A DNA stretch of 64,000 nucleotides, from NCBI RefSeq assembly GCF_014191355.1, contig NZ_JACHWM010000018.1, positions 1 through 64,000 of the forward strand, written 5' to 3'. This stretch comes from Methylobacterium sp. R2-1 (GTDB lineage Bacteria; Pseudomonadota; Alphaproteobacteria; Rhizobiales; Beijerinckiaceae). Of this stretch, positions 26,099-35,388 are shown piece by piece. The number at the start of each line of letters is the position of its first letter. Position 1 is the stretch's first letter. The notes below the pieces were generated by a model. That model was given only the letters and a program-made list of their open reading frames with translations, had not been told where the DNA came from and did no database searches. The translations under genes were made by a program, and so were the position numbers.

Positions 26099-27190
26099 GT
26101 AGTCCTCAAACCAACCCGGCAGAAGCCGCATCACGGTCTCGGCGTCGTCCAAGATGGTAAGGCGTGCGTAGTCGCGCTTGAGCGTCTTCACGAACGCCTC
26201 CGCGATGCCGTTGCTCTGCGGCGAGCGCACCGGCATGAACAGCAACCGGAGGCCGAGGGCGGCGGCCGTCTGAGCGGTCTCCTTGGCGATGTAGGCGGAG
26301 CCGTTGTCGGACAGCCACTCGACTGGGTGCGGGGTCTTCGTCGCGCCGAACCGGCGCTCGCAGCAGGCGATCATCAGGTCGCAGACCATCTCGGCTGAGA
26401 CGCCCGTCGTGGTCGCCGACCACGCCATGATCTCACGGTCGCAAGCGTCGATGGCGAACAGCACGCGAAGGACCGCACCGTCCCGGCAGCGCAGTTCGAG
26501 GCGGTCCGAGCACCAGCGCACGTTCGAATGCAACGCCACCACGATGCCGTCGTGGGTGCGGCCAGGCCGGCGGGCAGTGTGCGGCGCGAGGGTGAGCCCG
26601 TTCGCCTGCAGGATGCGCAGCACCCGCTTGGCATTGACGCTCGCCTCGCCGCGCGAGCGCAGTGCCCGGTTCACCAGCGCGGTGACGCGGCGATAGCCGT
26701 AGCTCGGGCGGGCATCGACGATCGCGCGGATCGTCGGCAACAGCCGCGCATCCTCGGGCTTGTGGTAGAGGCCGTGCGGCCGAGCAGGTCGGCTCAGGCG
26801 CTCGGCCAGGTGGGAGCGGGCCACACCGAGCGTGTCGGCGACCGTCTTCACCGTGAACCACCCGTCGAACCGCTCCAAGAGGTGAGCGGCGAGGTCGTCT
26901 TTTTTATGCGCGCGAGGTCGAGCGCCTCCTTCAGGATTTCCACCTCCATGGTCTTGCGCCCGAGCAGGCGTTCGAGGTCGCGCACGCGCCGCTCGAGCTC
27001 GCGCACCCGGCTGGTGCCGACGACCTCCTCGTCGGCTTGCACAGCCTGATGGCCGCCCTCCAGCATGCGCCGCTTCCACGAGAACGGCAGGCTCGGCGAG
27101 ATGCCGTAGCGGCGGGCGACGAACGACACGGACGAGCCCGGCTGCTGGCTTTCCTCGACGAGCTAGCCGAAGTGTTCCTGTCAGAGCATC
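26098..27190 (-). mobile_element. IS3-family insertion sequence remnant
   Basis: Two overlapping frames of an IS3-type element. OrfA-like (to about 26848): VARRYGISPSLPFSWKRRMLEGGHQAV with a leucine-zipper-like LERRVRDLERLLGRKTMEVEILKEALDLAR. OrfB-like: DDE integrase with HDGIVVALHSNVRWCSDRLEL, SDNGSAYIA and SPQSNGIAEAFVKTLKRDY. The A6G slippery sequence at 26899-26905 is where -1 frameshifting would join them. The OrfB C-terminus after WFEDYN is missing and the OrfA 5' part carries an in-frame TAG at 27163-27165. No terminal inverted repeats found. Not autonomous. Confidence 0.85.
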
Positions 27191-27237
27191 GATAGCTACG
27201 TTCCCGCTGTGGGACGGGCGCTCAAGCCGTATTCGGA

Positions 27238-29061
27238 TTACGCTCCCAAACGCACGGACTCTGCCGTGGGAGCGCTAAACCGTGGCCCAGAACGGTACTT
27301 AATTCTTTCCTTGAATCTCAGGCGAACGTTTGTCGGGATCAGGGTGAACGCAAACCGCTCGCCGACTGGAGGGCCATCGGTTGAAAGTTCGAGTTCGAAG
27401 CGCCGAGATACCATCGACATCACAGCTCTAATCTCCAGAAGGCTGAGGCTTCGGCCTGGGCACAACCTCGGACCGGCGCCGAAAGGTACCATCACATTGT
27501 CGAAATGCGTAGTAGACGCGTCCCTCCTGAGCCACCTTTCCGGATCGAACTCCGGGGCAGGGGTGCCATTCTCGTCGACCAAAGTGGGAATCCGAGTAAG
27601 CAAGAACACCGGGGTGCCTGCTGGAACAGCAACACCGTCCATGACGACATCGGAGCATGCCTCCATAGGCCAGATCGACGCCACCGGCTTGAGGCGCAAA
27701 GCCTCGTTGATCACCGCATCATGATAGACAAGTCGGTTAGCCGTCTCCATGTCAGGCAGCACATCGGACTCACCGAGAACCTCGTCAGCCTCCTCCTGCA
27801 TCCGCTTGAAGACTTCCAGCCTGGAGCTGAGGAAATGAAGGATCCAGACCATTGTGTTCGCAGTTGTGTCTTCGCCAGCTATAAGAAGTGAAAATACGTT
27901 TCCAAAGATTGCGTCGTTCGTAATGGCTCCCTCTGTCTCCTGGAGTTGCAACATAGCCTCTACGAGGTTGCCTGCTTCGACGTTTCCTCCGTTTTGCTTG
28001 AGTCGCTCCCTACTCTTGTCAATGATATCGTCTATAATGTCTTTTAGTGCGACGAGCGCTTTGTCGAGGTCCCTGTCCCGCTGGAACTTGAAGTACCGCC
28101 AGTAAGGAACAGCCGAGTTTACGCGGCGACTTATCATAGGGAATACATGTTCTAGGTGGTCCTGGATGACGTCTCCTTCTTTCTCAACTGTGTTCATGTC
28201 ATAATTGAATGACAAGTTTGACGTGACGTCTACCGTATAACGCATCAAGTCTTCTTGAACGTCCACGACGCGCCCCTCCTCGCTTGCCCTTGACCAGCGA
28301 CGCATCAGCCTTTCGGTGATCTGTTGCATCTTCGGGAAGAAGAGGCGGATTTGTCGTGCGTTCAAAGCTTGGGCGACGATCCGACGTTGATACCGCCACT
28401 CTTCTTTCTCTACGGAGAAGAGGCCCTGTGCATGCATTTCCTGAAACACGGACTCGATGGAGCTGATCCTGCGGAAGTTATGCGGCCGTTCGCGCAAGAC
28501 CATGCGGATGAGGTGAGGATGCGCTACTGCGATGGCGTTCTGGCGAAGGATCCGAAATTTGAAGAACGAGCCGTACTGCTCGTGCCAGTTCTCCATCGTA
28601 ACATGGAGCTGCTCCAGATTGATCTGGTGTGCGTTGCCCAAAACCGGCAATCCCACTGGGCCTGGAAGGTCGTCCACAGTCCTCTGCGCATGAATCACGC
28701 TCCCCGCAGTTTCGCTCGAGCGACCCTCCGTTTTCCTTCTATCAGCCAGGGCGCGGACAGCTTCGGAGTCGGCTAGGATGTCGTCACCTTCGATCCGGAG
28801 TGGAATGGAGGCCAGAGCGGTGCTCTGCTTCCCGCGGCACACACCCGTATCGGCGTCGAACGCCCAGCCGTGAGCTCGGCATACAAGCGCACCGTTCCGG
28901 ACGGCACCTTCATGGAGAAACGCGCCCTGGTGGGGGCATCTGCTCTCGAACAGCGAGATCTTGCTTCCGGTGCCGAGCAAAACGAGATCGACACCTTCAA
29001 CCTCGATATGCGTGGGCTTGTTCTGCTCCAGGCCAGAAACATGCGAGACCTTGATGAACAT
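27238..29061 (-). CDS. Rieske [2Fe-2S] domain - cytochrome P450 fusion
   Basis: 607 residues. Residues 1-105 are a Rieske domain with both ligand pairs: C42-P-H44 (CPHQG) and C61-xx-H64 (CRAHGW). A ~25-residue linker leads to a full-length P450 (130-590): proline-rich start LPGPVGLPVLGN, I-helix AGEDTT at 395-400, ExxR E453-R456, and heme loop FGAGPRLCPGR with thiolate Cys534. Normally a Rieske or ferredoxin donor is separate. Here the iron-sulfur centre is built in, suggesting direct electron transfer to the heme, though a reductase is still required. Last gene of the polyketide operon; AGGAGAG precedes the ATG at 29061. Probable role: late hydroxylation or epoxidation of the lipid/polyketide product. 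Confidence 0.93.
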   Translation of the reverse strand: MFIKVSHVSGLEQNKPTHIEVEGVDLVLLGTGSKISLFESRCPHQGAFLHEGAVRNGALVCRAHGWAFDADTGVCRGKQSTALASIPLRIEGDDILADSEAVRALADRRKTEGRSSETAGSVIHAQRTVDDLPGPVGLPVLGNAHQINLEQLHVTMENWHEQYGSFFKFRILRQNAIAVAHPHLIRMVLRERPHNFRRISSIESVFQEMHAQGLFSVEKEEWRYQRRIVAQALNARQIRLFFPKMQQITERLMRRWSRASEEGRVVDVQEDLMRYTVDVTSNLSFNYDMNTVEKEGDVIQDHLEHVFPMISRRVNSAVPYWRYFKFQRDRDLDKALVALKDIIDDIIDKSRERLKQNGGNVEAGNLVEAMLQLQETEGAITNDAIFGNVFSLLIAGEDTTANTMVWILHFLSSRLEVFKRMQEEADEVLGESDVLPDMETANRLVYHDAVINEALRLKPVASIWPMEACSDVVMDGVAVPAGTPVFLLTRIPTLVDENGTPAPEFDPERWLRRDASTTHFDNVMVPFGAGPRLCPGRSLSLLEIRAVMSMVSRRFELELSTDGPPVGERFAFTLIPTNVRLRFKERIKYRSGPRFSAPTAESVRLGA

Positions 29062-29233
29062 TGCTCTCTCCTATTCGGTCAGTGAGTGACGCTAGGTAGG
29101 AAGGCACTCGTGGGTGCATCTGGCTGGGAAGCCGCACTACGGTCCGAGCTCCCCGCCGCACCCCGGCGGCGCGGAGGGGATGCCGGCTTCGGACCGGCAG
29201 ATCGGTGCACCGTTCGTTAAACGTCAGTAGGGG

Positions 29234-30337
29234 CTAGGGCCCGACCTCGACCGTCTCCGTGTCCGAGGACAGTATGATTTTCCGGTACTCGGCCTGCCCG
29301 TTCCTGCGCTGGAAGGGGCTGAGTGCGATAATCCACACCCCGACGACTCTTCCGGGGTGCTCGCCGCCAACAGCGCCCTCGTAGTCGGCAAGGACAGCTC
29401 GACGGTCCGCGACCCAAGTTCCGACCTGCTCCTGACCCGTCCGTACTACGATGTGGGTCTCACGCTTCTCCCAGCCTGGAATGGGACAGCGGAACGACGT
29501 TTCCAGTGGAAGCGTCGAGCTCCAGAAGTAGGTCAAGTCCTGCCCGTTCTCGAATTCGACGGCGATGGACAAGTAGTCATGCGTGACTAGCGTGTTTTCC
29601 GGGACCTCCGATGGGAGCGCCCGAACTAGCCACTCCCAGGACAGGGTTGTCGAACGGTCAAGAGCCACGTCGACGGGATACTTGATGATGCCCGAATCCG
29701 CTGTGCAGTTGCAGGCCAGGACAGGGCGACCCTCGGTGACCGACTCGCAGAAGATGTCGGTTCGCCCGACGCGCCATAAGTGATCCCATCCCTTTGGAAG
29801 CGGTCTCGAGGAACGGAGCCGCTCCAGTTCCGCTCGTGCCAAATCGGTATCGTCGCTGCCGGCGAGTCTCTCGAGCCCATCCTCGGCGGCAGTCTCCCAG
29901 GCCGCAACCCCAACGGTCAGCCCCCCCTCCATCGGCATGGGCGGGACATCCGGATCCAGTCTGCCGGTGTCGTCGAGCCAATGGCCTGCCAAGCGACAGG
30001 CGAGTTGCAGGGGGCCATCCCGACCGGCGCGGAAAGTGGTGGTTCTACCGGCCGATTTCTCGATCGTACCGTTTCCGACTCTATACCAGAGCGCCGCGTT
30101 TCCTTTTACTTGAATGTCGTGTTCGCGGGATAGCCAAATAACTCCTTCTGACAGGAGGCTGACCTCCTGTCCTTCTCTGACGAACACACCCGTATCAATC
30201 CAATCCTCTTTGTCTGCCGCCAAGTTTAGGACCGTGCTTCCGTCTATAGCCGAAGATGCCTTCTCAAAACTCGATTTCAGACCCGCGGCAATGCTCGTTG
30301 GATCCGTTTCGTAAGTCAGCGGTTTAGCTGCTGTCAT
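29234..30337 (-). CDS. DUF3047-domain protein with N-terminal lectin-like region
   Basis: 367 residues; GGGAG six bases before the ATG. Residues 40-150 (WIDTGVFVREGQEVSLLSEGVIWLSREHDIQVKGNAALWYRVG) resemble the beta-sandwich of LecA/PA-IL-like carbohydrate-binding domains. Residues 180-365 match DUF3047 (ALDRSTTLSWEWLVRALPSE, HDYLSIAVEFENGQDLTYFWSS, VGVWIIALSPFQ), a domain of unknown function with Trp-rich strands. No signal peptide. Located between the thioesterase and the Rieske-P450 genes. Its role in the cluster is unknown; ligand binding or product sequestration is a guess. Confidence 0.7.
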   Translation of the reverse strand: MTAAKPLTYETDPTSIAAGLKSSFEKASSAIDGSTVLNLAADKEDWIDTGVFVREGQEVSLLSEGVIWLSREHDIQVKGNAALWYRVGNGTIEKSAGRTTTFRAGRDGPLQLACRLAGHWLDDTGRLDPDVPPMPMEGGLTVGVAAWETAAEDGLERLAGSDDTDLARAELERLRSSRPLPKGWDHLWRVGRTDIFCESVTEGRPVLACNCTADSGIIKYPVDVALDRSTTLSWEWLVRALPSEVPENTLVTHDYLSIAVEFENGQDLTYFWSSTLPLETSFRCPIPGWEKRETHIVVRTGQEQVGTWVADRRAVLADYEGAVGGEHPGRVVGVWIIALSPFQRRNGQAEYRKIILSSDTETVEVGP

Positions 30338-30449
30338 GCGTTTCTCCCGTTGTTTGTGATTGTTCCTGATCCTGCCGGCGATTTCTTCTTCTGTGCCCCA
30401 TTTGTATTGTTACTGCTCATGGATCTGAGGTGCGGCAGGGTAGATGGAT

Positions 30450-31250
30450 TTAGTCGCAAGCCGCCGCGAGCTGCTCTTCGATCGAGGCAGACGCGACTCT
30501 ACCGGCGATGCGGTCAGCCTTGTCGAGTATCGACGCTGGTTGCTCCAGTGGAGCGAAATGTCCGCCATCGATAAGGGATAGGGACAGCTCGCCGGCCGAG
30601 AGGCGCGACCAGCCGAGCAGTGACTCGAATTTGACGGCGTGATCGTGGATGGCTCCGACGACGTGCAACGGTATTTGGAGCGGCGCCCGGGGACGGAACC
30701 AGTAGCTCCTCAGCAGATCGAAATCAGACTGTAGGATCGGACGCATCATGGTCATGTAGGCGTCGTCCCTCAGGATCGATTCCGGAGTGCCTGACAGGTC
30801 CTGCAGGTACTTCCTCATGGCCGACATCGACGAGTCGGGCAGATCCCTTCCATGTTGATCGACGTCGGGTGACTGGCGGGCCGCTGCTACCAGCCCGATT
30901 GCTTGTCGGCTGCCTCGTTCGCGCATGGCGTATGCCGTTTCATAAGCCAGCAGCGCGCCCAGACTGTGCCCGACGAAGATGAGCGGCTTCTGGGGTAGGT
31001 GAACTGCCTCTTCTGCGAATTGGGCAGCCGCCTCGTAGACGGACGAGGCAAAGGTCTCGCCGTAGCGCCGCCCCCGTCCCGGAAGTTCGGCTGCGAGAAG
31101 GCTGTAGCGTCCCTCCACGTGCTTCCGCCACGGAAGAAAGGTTTGAGCGCTTCCACCGGCGAAATGGAAGCACACGAGGCAGGGCAGCTCTGGGGCGTCC
31201 TCCCGGAGGACGGCCCAGGATCTGCCGAGCATGCCTGGCTGGACGCTCAC
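30450..31250 (-). CDS. Type II thioesterase (alpha/beta hydrolase)
   Basis: 266 residues from a GTG at 31248-31250 that overlaps the stop of the acyl-AMP ligase gene (GTGA), so translation is coupled. Family markers: LVCFHFAGGSAQTFLPW near residue 25, nucleophile elbow IFVGHSLGALLAYETA with Ser96, and LIDGGHFAPLEQ with the catalytic His near residue 237. Type II (external) thioesterases hydrolyse misprimed or stalled acyl groups from carrier proteins, and sometimes release products. Its position in a PKS operon fits editing or release. Confidence 0.9.
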   Translation of the reverse strand: MSVQPGMLGRSWAVLREDAPELPCLVCFHFAGGSAQTFLPWRKHVEGRYSLLAAELPGRGRRYGETFASSVYEAAAQFAEEAVHLPQKPLIFVGHSLGALLAYETAYAMRERGSRQAIGLVAAARQSPDVDQHGRDLPDSSMSAMRKYLQDLSGTPESILRDDAYMTMMRPILQSDFDLLRSYWFRPRAPLQIPLHVVGAIHDHAVKFESLLGWSRLSAGELSLSLIDGGHFAPLEQPASILDKADRIAGRVASASIEEQLAAACD

Positions 31251-33040
31251 GCGGCCGCGCCGACGGGTTCCAAGGCGCTGAGCGCGCCGTTCACGTAGAT
31301 CTGACGCATCAGGCCGCGCTGTACCTTTCCGCTGGTCGTCTTGCACATGCTCGACGGCGGGATGAACAACAGTCGATGCAAGGTGACGCCGTGATCTGCT
31401 GCTACCGCCTGTCGAATCGCTCTCTCGATCTCCGCTCCCTTCTCAAGCAGTGCCCGTTTCAGAGAGCGGTCGATCTCAATGGCGGCCACGATGAGCTGTC
31501 GATCATCGTACTCGATGTTAAAGACGACGGACGAAATTGTTTTTGATTCACCGCGCGCAGCTAGAGCTTCGCTGATAGTGTACTCTATATCCTCGGGGTG
31601 TACGTTCCGGCCTTCCGAGATGATGAGGTCTTTGATCCTTCCGCAGATGTACACCTGTCGGTCTTCCGGATGGATGAAGCCTAGGTCGCCGGTCCGCAGA
31701 TAGTTCTTTCCAACATCATCCTCCGTGTGTGCCCTGAAGGTGCGCTCCGACTCTTCGGGGTCCTCCCAATAGCCGATCCCGACCGTCGGACTGTGGATCC
31801 AGATCTCGCCGACCTTGCCCGCCGGTAGTTTGCGTCGGGTTTGCGGATCGACGGCGATAGCCTCCACTTCCCAAGACGGCTCGCCGCACCCCACGAGCAG
31901 CCGACTCTTGGCCGGATCTGTCGGCAGCCGCACGCGCCGATGCTGCTCAAGTTCTTCGATGTCGACCGCAGCGTAGCGGGGTTTCTTGCCGACCGGACCA
32001 GCGGACAGGAACAGAACCGCCTCCGCCATGCCATAGCATATCAGGAAGGTCTCAGGCCTGTAGCCATGAGGTCCGAACCGCTCGGAGAACCGATCCAGGG
32101 TGCTCGGTCTGACGATGTCCGAACCGTTCAGCGCGAGACGCCAGTTGGACAGGTCGACCCCTTCCATCCTTGTGGGTGCGTAGCGCTCGGTGGCCATGTC
32201 GAATGCGAAATTCGGGCCTCCGGCTACCTCTGCCTTGTACCGGGAGATGATCTGGATCCAAAGCATGGGCTGTCTGACGAAGGTAGCCGGCGTCATGAGA
32301 ACGGTGTGGTTTCCGATGACGACCGGCAGAAGGACCGCGCAGATCAAGCCCATGTCGTGATGGTGCGGCTGCCAAAACACCATGGTTGAATCTTGATTCA
32401 GCCGAAGGGTGTCTCGGATCATCCGGCAGTTGGTCGTCACGTTGCCGAACGTGATCATCACGCCTTTGGGGTTCGATGTTGAACCCGAGGTGTACTGCAG
32501 GTAGGCGACCGCCCCCATGTCGACCGTGGAGGGCTGTTCGGGAAGGCGATGCGGGCCATCCTCGAGAGGCAGCGTATCGGTCGCGATCCAGTGCAGTGTC
32601 TCGGCTTTCGTTCCTTCGAAGCTTTTGCGGAATTCCGGAACTTGGTCAGAGGGACCCATGGCGACCTTCGCACCGCAATCGGTGACGATGTTGACCGAGC
32701 GGTCGACACGCCGACGGGCGGGAAGGTTGGAGGGGACAGCTACGCGCCCAACCATCAGGCAGCCGATGAAGGCGGAGATGAAGTCGAGGCCGGGCGGGTA
32801 GAACAGCATGATGCGATCTCCGGGATCGCTCACTGCGGAGAGACTTGCGCCGACGGCCCTGCAACGGCGCCAAAGATCGAGGTACGTCAGCCGGCCGCAC
32901 TCTTCGCCATCGTCGTCGAGGAAGGTGAAAAGTGTTTTGTCGGGAGTCAGCCACGTGCGGATCGCGAGGACATCGTGAACCGGCAGCGAGCCCGCTGCGG
33001 AGAACAGTTCGAAGTCGGTCATCTCCGATTTTGCAAACAT
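31247..33040 (-). CDS. Fatty acyl-AMP ligase (FAAL)
   Basis: 597 residues. ANL-superfamily motifs: YLQYTSGSTSNPKGVMITFGNV (A3), WQPHHHDMGLICAVLLPV (typical of FAALs), GGPNFAFDM, ICYGMAEAVLFLS, YLRTGDLGFI and GRIKDLIISEGRNVHPEDIE; the FAAL-specific insertion lies between the last two main blocks. FAALs activate a fatty acid as acyl-adenylate and pass it to an ACP instead of CoA. With the free-standing ACP 78 bases upstream this is the likely starter-loading pair of the cluster. GGGAGC precedes the ATG at 33040. Confidence 0.93.
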   Translation of the reverse strand: MFAKSEMTDFELFSAAGSLPVHDVLAIRTWLTPDKTLFTFLDDDGEECGRLTYLDLWRRCRAVGASLSAVSDPGDRIMLFYPPGLDFISAFIGCLMVGRVAVPSNLPARRRVDRSVNIVTDCGAKVAMGPSDQVPEFRKSFEGTKAETLHWIATDTLPLEDGPHRLPEQPSTVDMGAVAYLQYTSGSTSNPKGVMITFGNVTTNCRMIRDTLRLNQDSTMVFWQPHHHDMGLICAVLLPVVIGNHTVLMTPATFVRQPMLWIQIISRYKAEVAGGPNFAFDMATERYAPTRMEGVDLSNWRLALNGSDIVRPSTLDRFSERFGPHGYRPETFLICYGMAEAVLFLSAGPVGKKPRYAAVDIEELEQHRRVRLPTDPAKSRLLVGCGEPSWEVEAIAVDPQTRRKLPAGKVGEIWIHSPTVGIGYWEDPEESERTFRAHTEDDVGKNYLRTGDLGFIHPEDRQVYICGRIKDLIISEGRNVHPEDIEYTISEALAARGESKTISSVVFNIEYDDRQLIVAAIEIDRSLKRALLEKGAEIERAIRQAVAADHGVTLHRLLFIPPSSMCKTTSGKVQRGLMRQIYVNGALSALEPVGAAA

Positions 33041-33118
33041 CGTGTGCTCCCTGCCTAGAAGATCGATTGATTACGATTTGCGCAGCACCTCTTCCCGCCG
33101 CCCGGCGGGTGCCCGACT

Positions 33119-33382
33119 CTACGCGGCGTCCGAGGCGGGGCCCCTTGCGGCGATGGCCTCTGCAAGTCTGGAGATCGTTGGATTTTCGAACAGCATGCTT
33201 TGCTTAATCCTCGTCTGTAATTCCTCCTCTAGTCGGCCGACGAGCTTCATGCCGGACATCGAACTCAACCCGAACGCTCCGAAGTTCAGGTCATAATCCA
33301 CGTCGGACTCTGGGATGCCGAGCTCCTTTGAGATGAAACCGGCAATGTATTTTTCGATCCGATCAGCACCTGTCAGTTCCAC
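33119..33382 (-). CDS. Free-standing acyl carrier protein
   Basis: 87 residues from a GTG at 33380-33382, with AAAGGAG upstream, overlapping the end of the AT-reductase gene by 10 bases. Fold and helices match ACP (RIEKYIAGFISKELGIPESDVDYDLNFGAFGLSSMSGMKLVGRLEEEL). The phosphopantetheine site reads GLSSM where GLDSL/M is usual: the modified Ser is kept and the preceding Asp is replaced by Ser. Likely partner of the FAAL encoded next. The D-to-S change might affect recognition by the phosphopantetheinyl transferase. Confidence 0.88.
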   Translation of the reverse strand: MELTGADRIEKYIAGFISKELGIPESDVDYDLNFGAFGLSSMSGMKLVGRLEEELQTRIKQSMLFENPTISRLAEAIAARGPASDAA

Positions 33383-35388
33383 GGCCGATCTCCTTTCGCG
33401 ACTTGAATTTCGCCTGCCGGCATTCCAGGAATCAGAAGGTCGGCTATGGCCGACGCTCTCAGGCTTCGGCTCGGGTCCGACCCGCGGAGGCCAGACCACT
33501 CCCGGAAGCGCGGGAATGCGGGATCGCACGGCACAGTCCTGCTCCCGAAGACAATGGCCGCCGCTTCTCTGAGCGTTCCTCTCGCCTCGTGGGCCTCCGA
33601 CTTTCCGAACCGTTGTGGGAGTTCTATCCCCAGCTGAGAGATCACGTCGTAGATCTCCGCTATCCCGGCAGTTCCGCGCAGGTATAGATCCTGGAGGGAT
33701 TTGATTTCCTGAGCGGTCGTCCCGCACTCGAGCCAAAACATCGATCTCGAGGCGAGTTCGGGGAACCACCAGTCGGGCAGCGTCTCCACCAATCCTTCCG
33801 CACCGCCGTAGATCGCGTGCCTGGCGCCATCTGGCAGATGGGCCTCTTCGGCGAAGATCATGGTGGAGCCGGAATGGATGAAATCGCACCCCATCGAGAA
33901 TGCCATGGCCGCCCCGTCACGACTGCTGCAGACTCCCAGCACGCCGATCAGGACACGACCCGCCGGCCGGCCTCTGTTGCGATGCTCGGCGCGGATCGCC
34001 AGGAGTTCGCGCAGCAGATCGAGCGTTCCTCCGCCGGCCGATCGCCAGAACCCCATGTCCACGCACAGAGCGGCTGCGAAAGGCTTCCCGTCTCCAGCGG
34101 CCGGCTCGAGGAAGCGGTCGGCTGCGGCGCGGCAGCCGATTCTTGCCAGCACTTGGCCGACGGAGCCGTCCCTGTAGCGCGCTGCCGCTTCGGAGGGCCG
34201 TTCGAAGCCTCGAATCTCGATCGCCGGTACGTTTGACCGGATGAACAGATCGATGAGAACGTCCTCCCGTCCGGGATCAAGCGGAGAGGGCGACAGACAT
34301 GCTCCGTAGCGTCGGCCGACGGCCGGATCGGAAGCAAGCGACTTCAGGCCGTCCTCGACCGCCGCAAGAGGCAAGTCTTCGGTATCCAGGAACCCGAACG
34401 CCCCTGCCGACGCGAGTGCGCGCACGAGATCGACGCCGGCCATGCCGCGTCCAAGTCCGCCTCCGACCAGAGGGCGGCATCCGAAGACCTCGCCGAAGGA
34501 GGGTACCGTGCGCGAGCCGGCGGAGCGTGCGAGAGGCCCGGCCGGCGAGCGGCTTCTGATCTCGGCCACCATCTTCGTGAGAACGCCCGGGGAGGGAACC
34601 TCCTCGAACTCGTCGGCCCCGGCCGCCGCGAGGGCTTCCACGCAGTGCGACCAGAGCACGGGACTGGCGATCTGCGCCGCCAAGATGTCTCGAAGGTCCT
34701 CGCCGGCATGCAACCGGCCGGTGACGTTGAGAGCCACAGGAATCCTCGGACGTCCGATGCGGATGCCCGCAAGGAAGCTGCGGAACCGGTCCGATGCCTC
34801 CTGCATCGCAGCCGTGTGGAACGCGCCGCTGACCCGGAGTCTGACAGCTCTGTGCCCCTGATCCGCGCACTGCCTTAGAAGCGTGTCGAGTTGCTCGACA
34901 GGCCCGCCCACCACGGTCTGGGTGGGCGTGTTAAAGTTGGCGACCGAAAGATCCTTCAGGCCGGCGGCGGAAAGCAGCGAAGCGACCACCTCACTGGGTG
35001 GACCGACGACCGCGACGAGCCCCCCTCCGTCTGCCTGCCCCATGAGGGCGGCACGGTGTTGTACGAGGGTCAGACCCGTTTCGAAATCAAAGGTGCCTGC
35101 AGCAGCGAGAGCTCCGATCTCGCCGACGCTGTGTCCGGCCAGAAAGTCCGGCTCCTGGAGTCCCGCCTTCCGCCGGTCGTAGTAGGCGAGCATCGACACG
35201 ACGAAGATCGCGGGCTGGGTGAATGCCGTACGCGAAAGCTCGTCCCGAGGGTCATCCAGGCACAGTTCCTCAAGGCTGTAGCCCAGGATGCGGTCAGCTG
35301 CCGCGACCATGAGGGGGTAGCGGCCGAAGAGTTCTTGGCCCATTCCCTTCCGCTGTATGCCCTGGCCCGGAAAGAGTACGGCTTTCAT
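33373..35388 (-). CDS. Trans-acting acyltransferase fused to PfaD-like enoyl reductase
   Basis: 671 residues. Residues 1-285 are a FabD-type malonyltransferase: FPGQGIQRKGMG, nucleophile GHSVGE with Ser87, SGAFHT with His191. Residues 300-640 resemble the PfaD/nitronate monooxygenase-type FMN reductase of trans-AT clusters (GMAGVDLVRALASAGAFGFLDTEDLPLAAVEDGL...; SMGCDFIHSGSTMIFAEEAHLPDGARH), though several consensus positions differ (HSGS where VTGS is typical). The AT would charge all the AT-less modules in trans; the second half may reduce enoyl intermediates. Start codon overlaps the KS gene stop (ATGA). Confidence 0.85.
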   Translation of the reverse strand: MKAVLFPGQGIQRKGMGQELFGRYPLMVAAADRILGYSLEELCLDDPRDELSRTAFTQPAIFVVSMLAYYDRRKAGLQEPDFLAGHSVGEIGALAAAGTFDFETGLTLVQHRAALMGQADGGGLVAVVGPPSEVVASLLSAAGLKDLSVANFNTPTQTVVGGPVEQLDTLLRQCADQGHRAVRLRVSGAFHTAAMQEASDRFRSFLAGIRIGRPRIPVALNVTGRLHAGEDLRDILAAQIASPVLWSHCVEALAAAGADEFEEVPSPGVLTKMVAEIRSRSPAGPLARSAGSRTVPSFGEVFGCRPLVGGGLGRGMAGVDLVRALASAGAFGFLDTEDLPLAAVEDGLKSLASDPAVGRRYGACLSPSPLDPGREDVLIDLFIRSNVPAIEIRGFERPSEAAARYRDGSVGQVLARIGCRAAADRFLEPAAGDGKPFAAALCVDMGFWRSAGGGTLDLLRELLAIRAEHRNRGRPAGRVLIGVLGVCSSRDGAAMAFSMGCDFIHSGSTMIFAEEAHLPDGARHAIYGGAEGLVETLPDWWFPELASRSMFWLECGTTAQEIKSLQDLYLRGTAGIAEIYDVISQLGIELPQRFGKSEAHEARGTLREAAAIVFGSRTVPCDPAFPRFREWSGLRGSDPSRSLRASAIADLLIPGMPAGEIQVAKGDRPWN

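Noticed and set aside
26098..27190. An active, complete IS3-family element
   Set aside because: OrfB C-terminus is missing, OrfA has an in-frame TAG, and no terminal inverted repeats were found.
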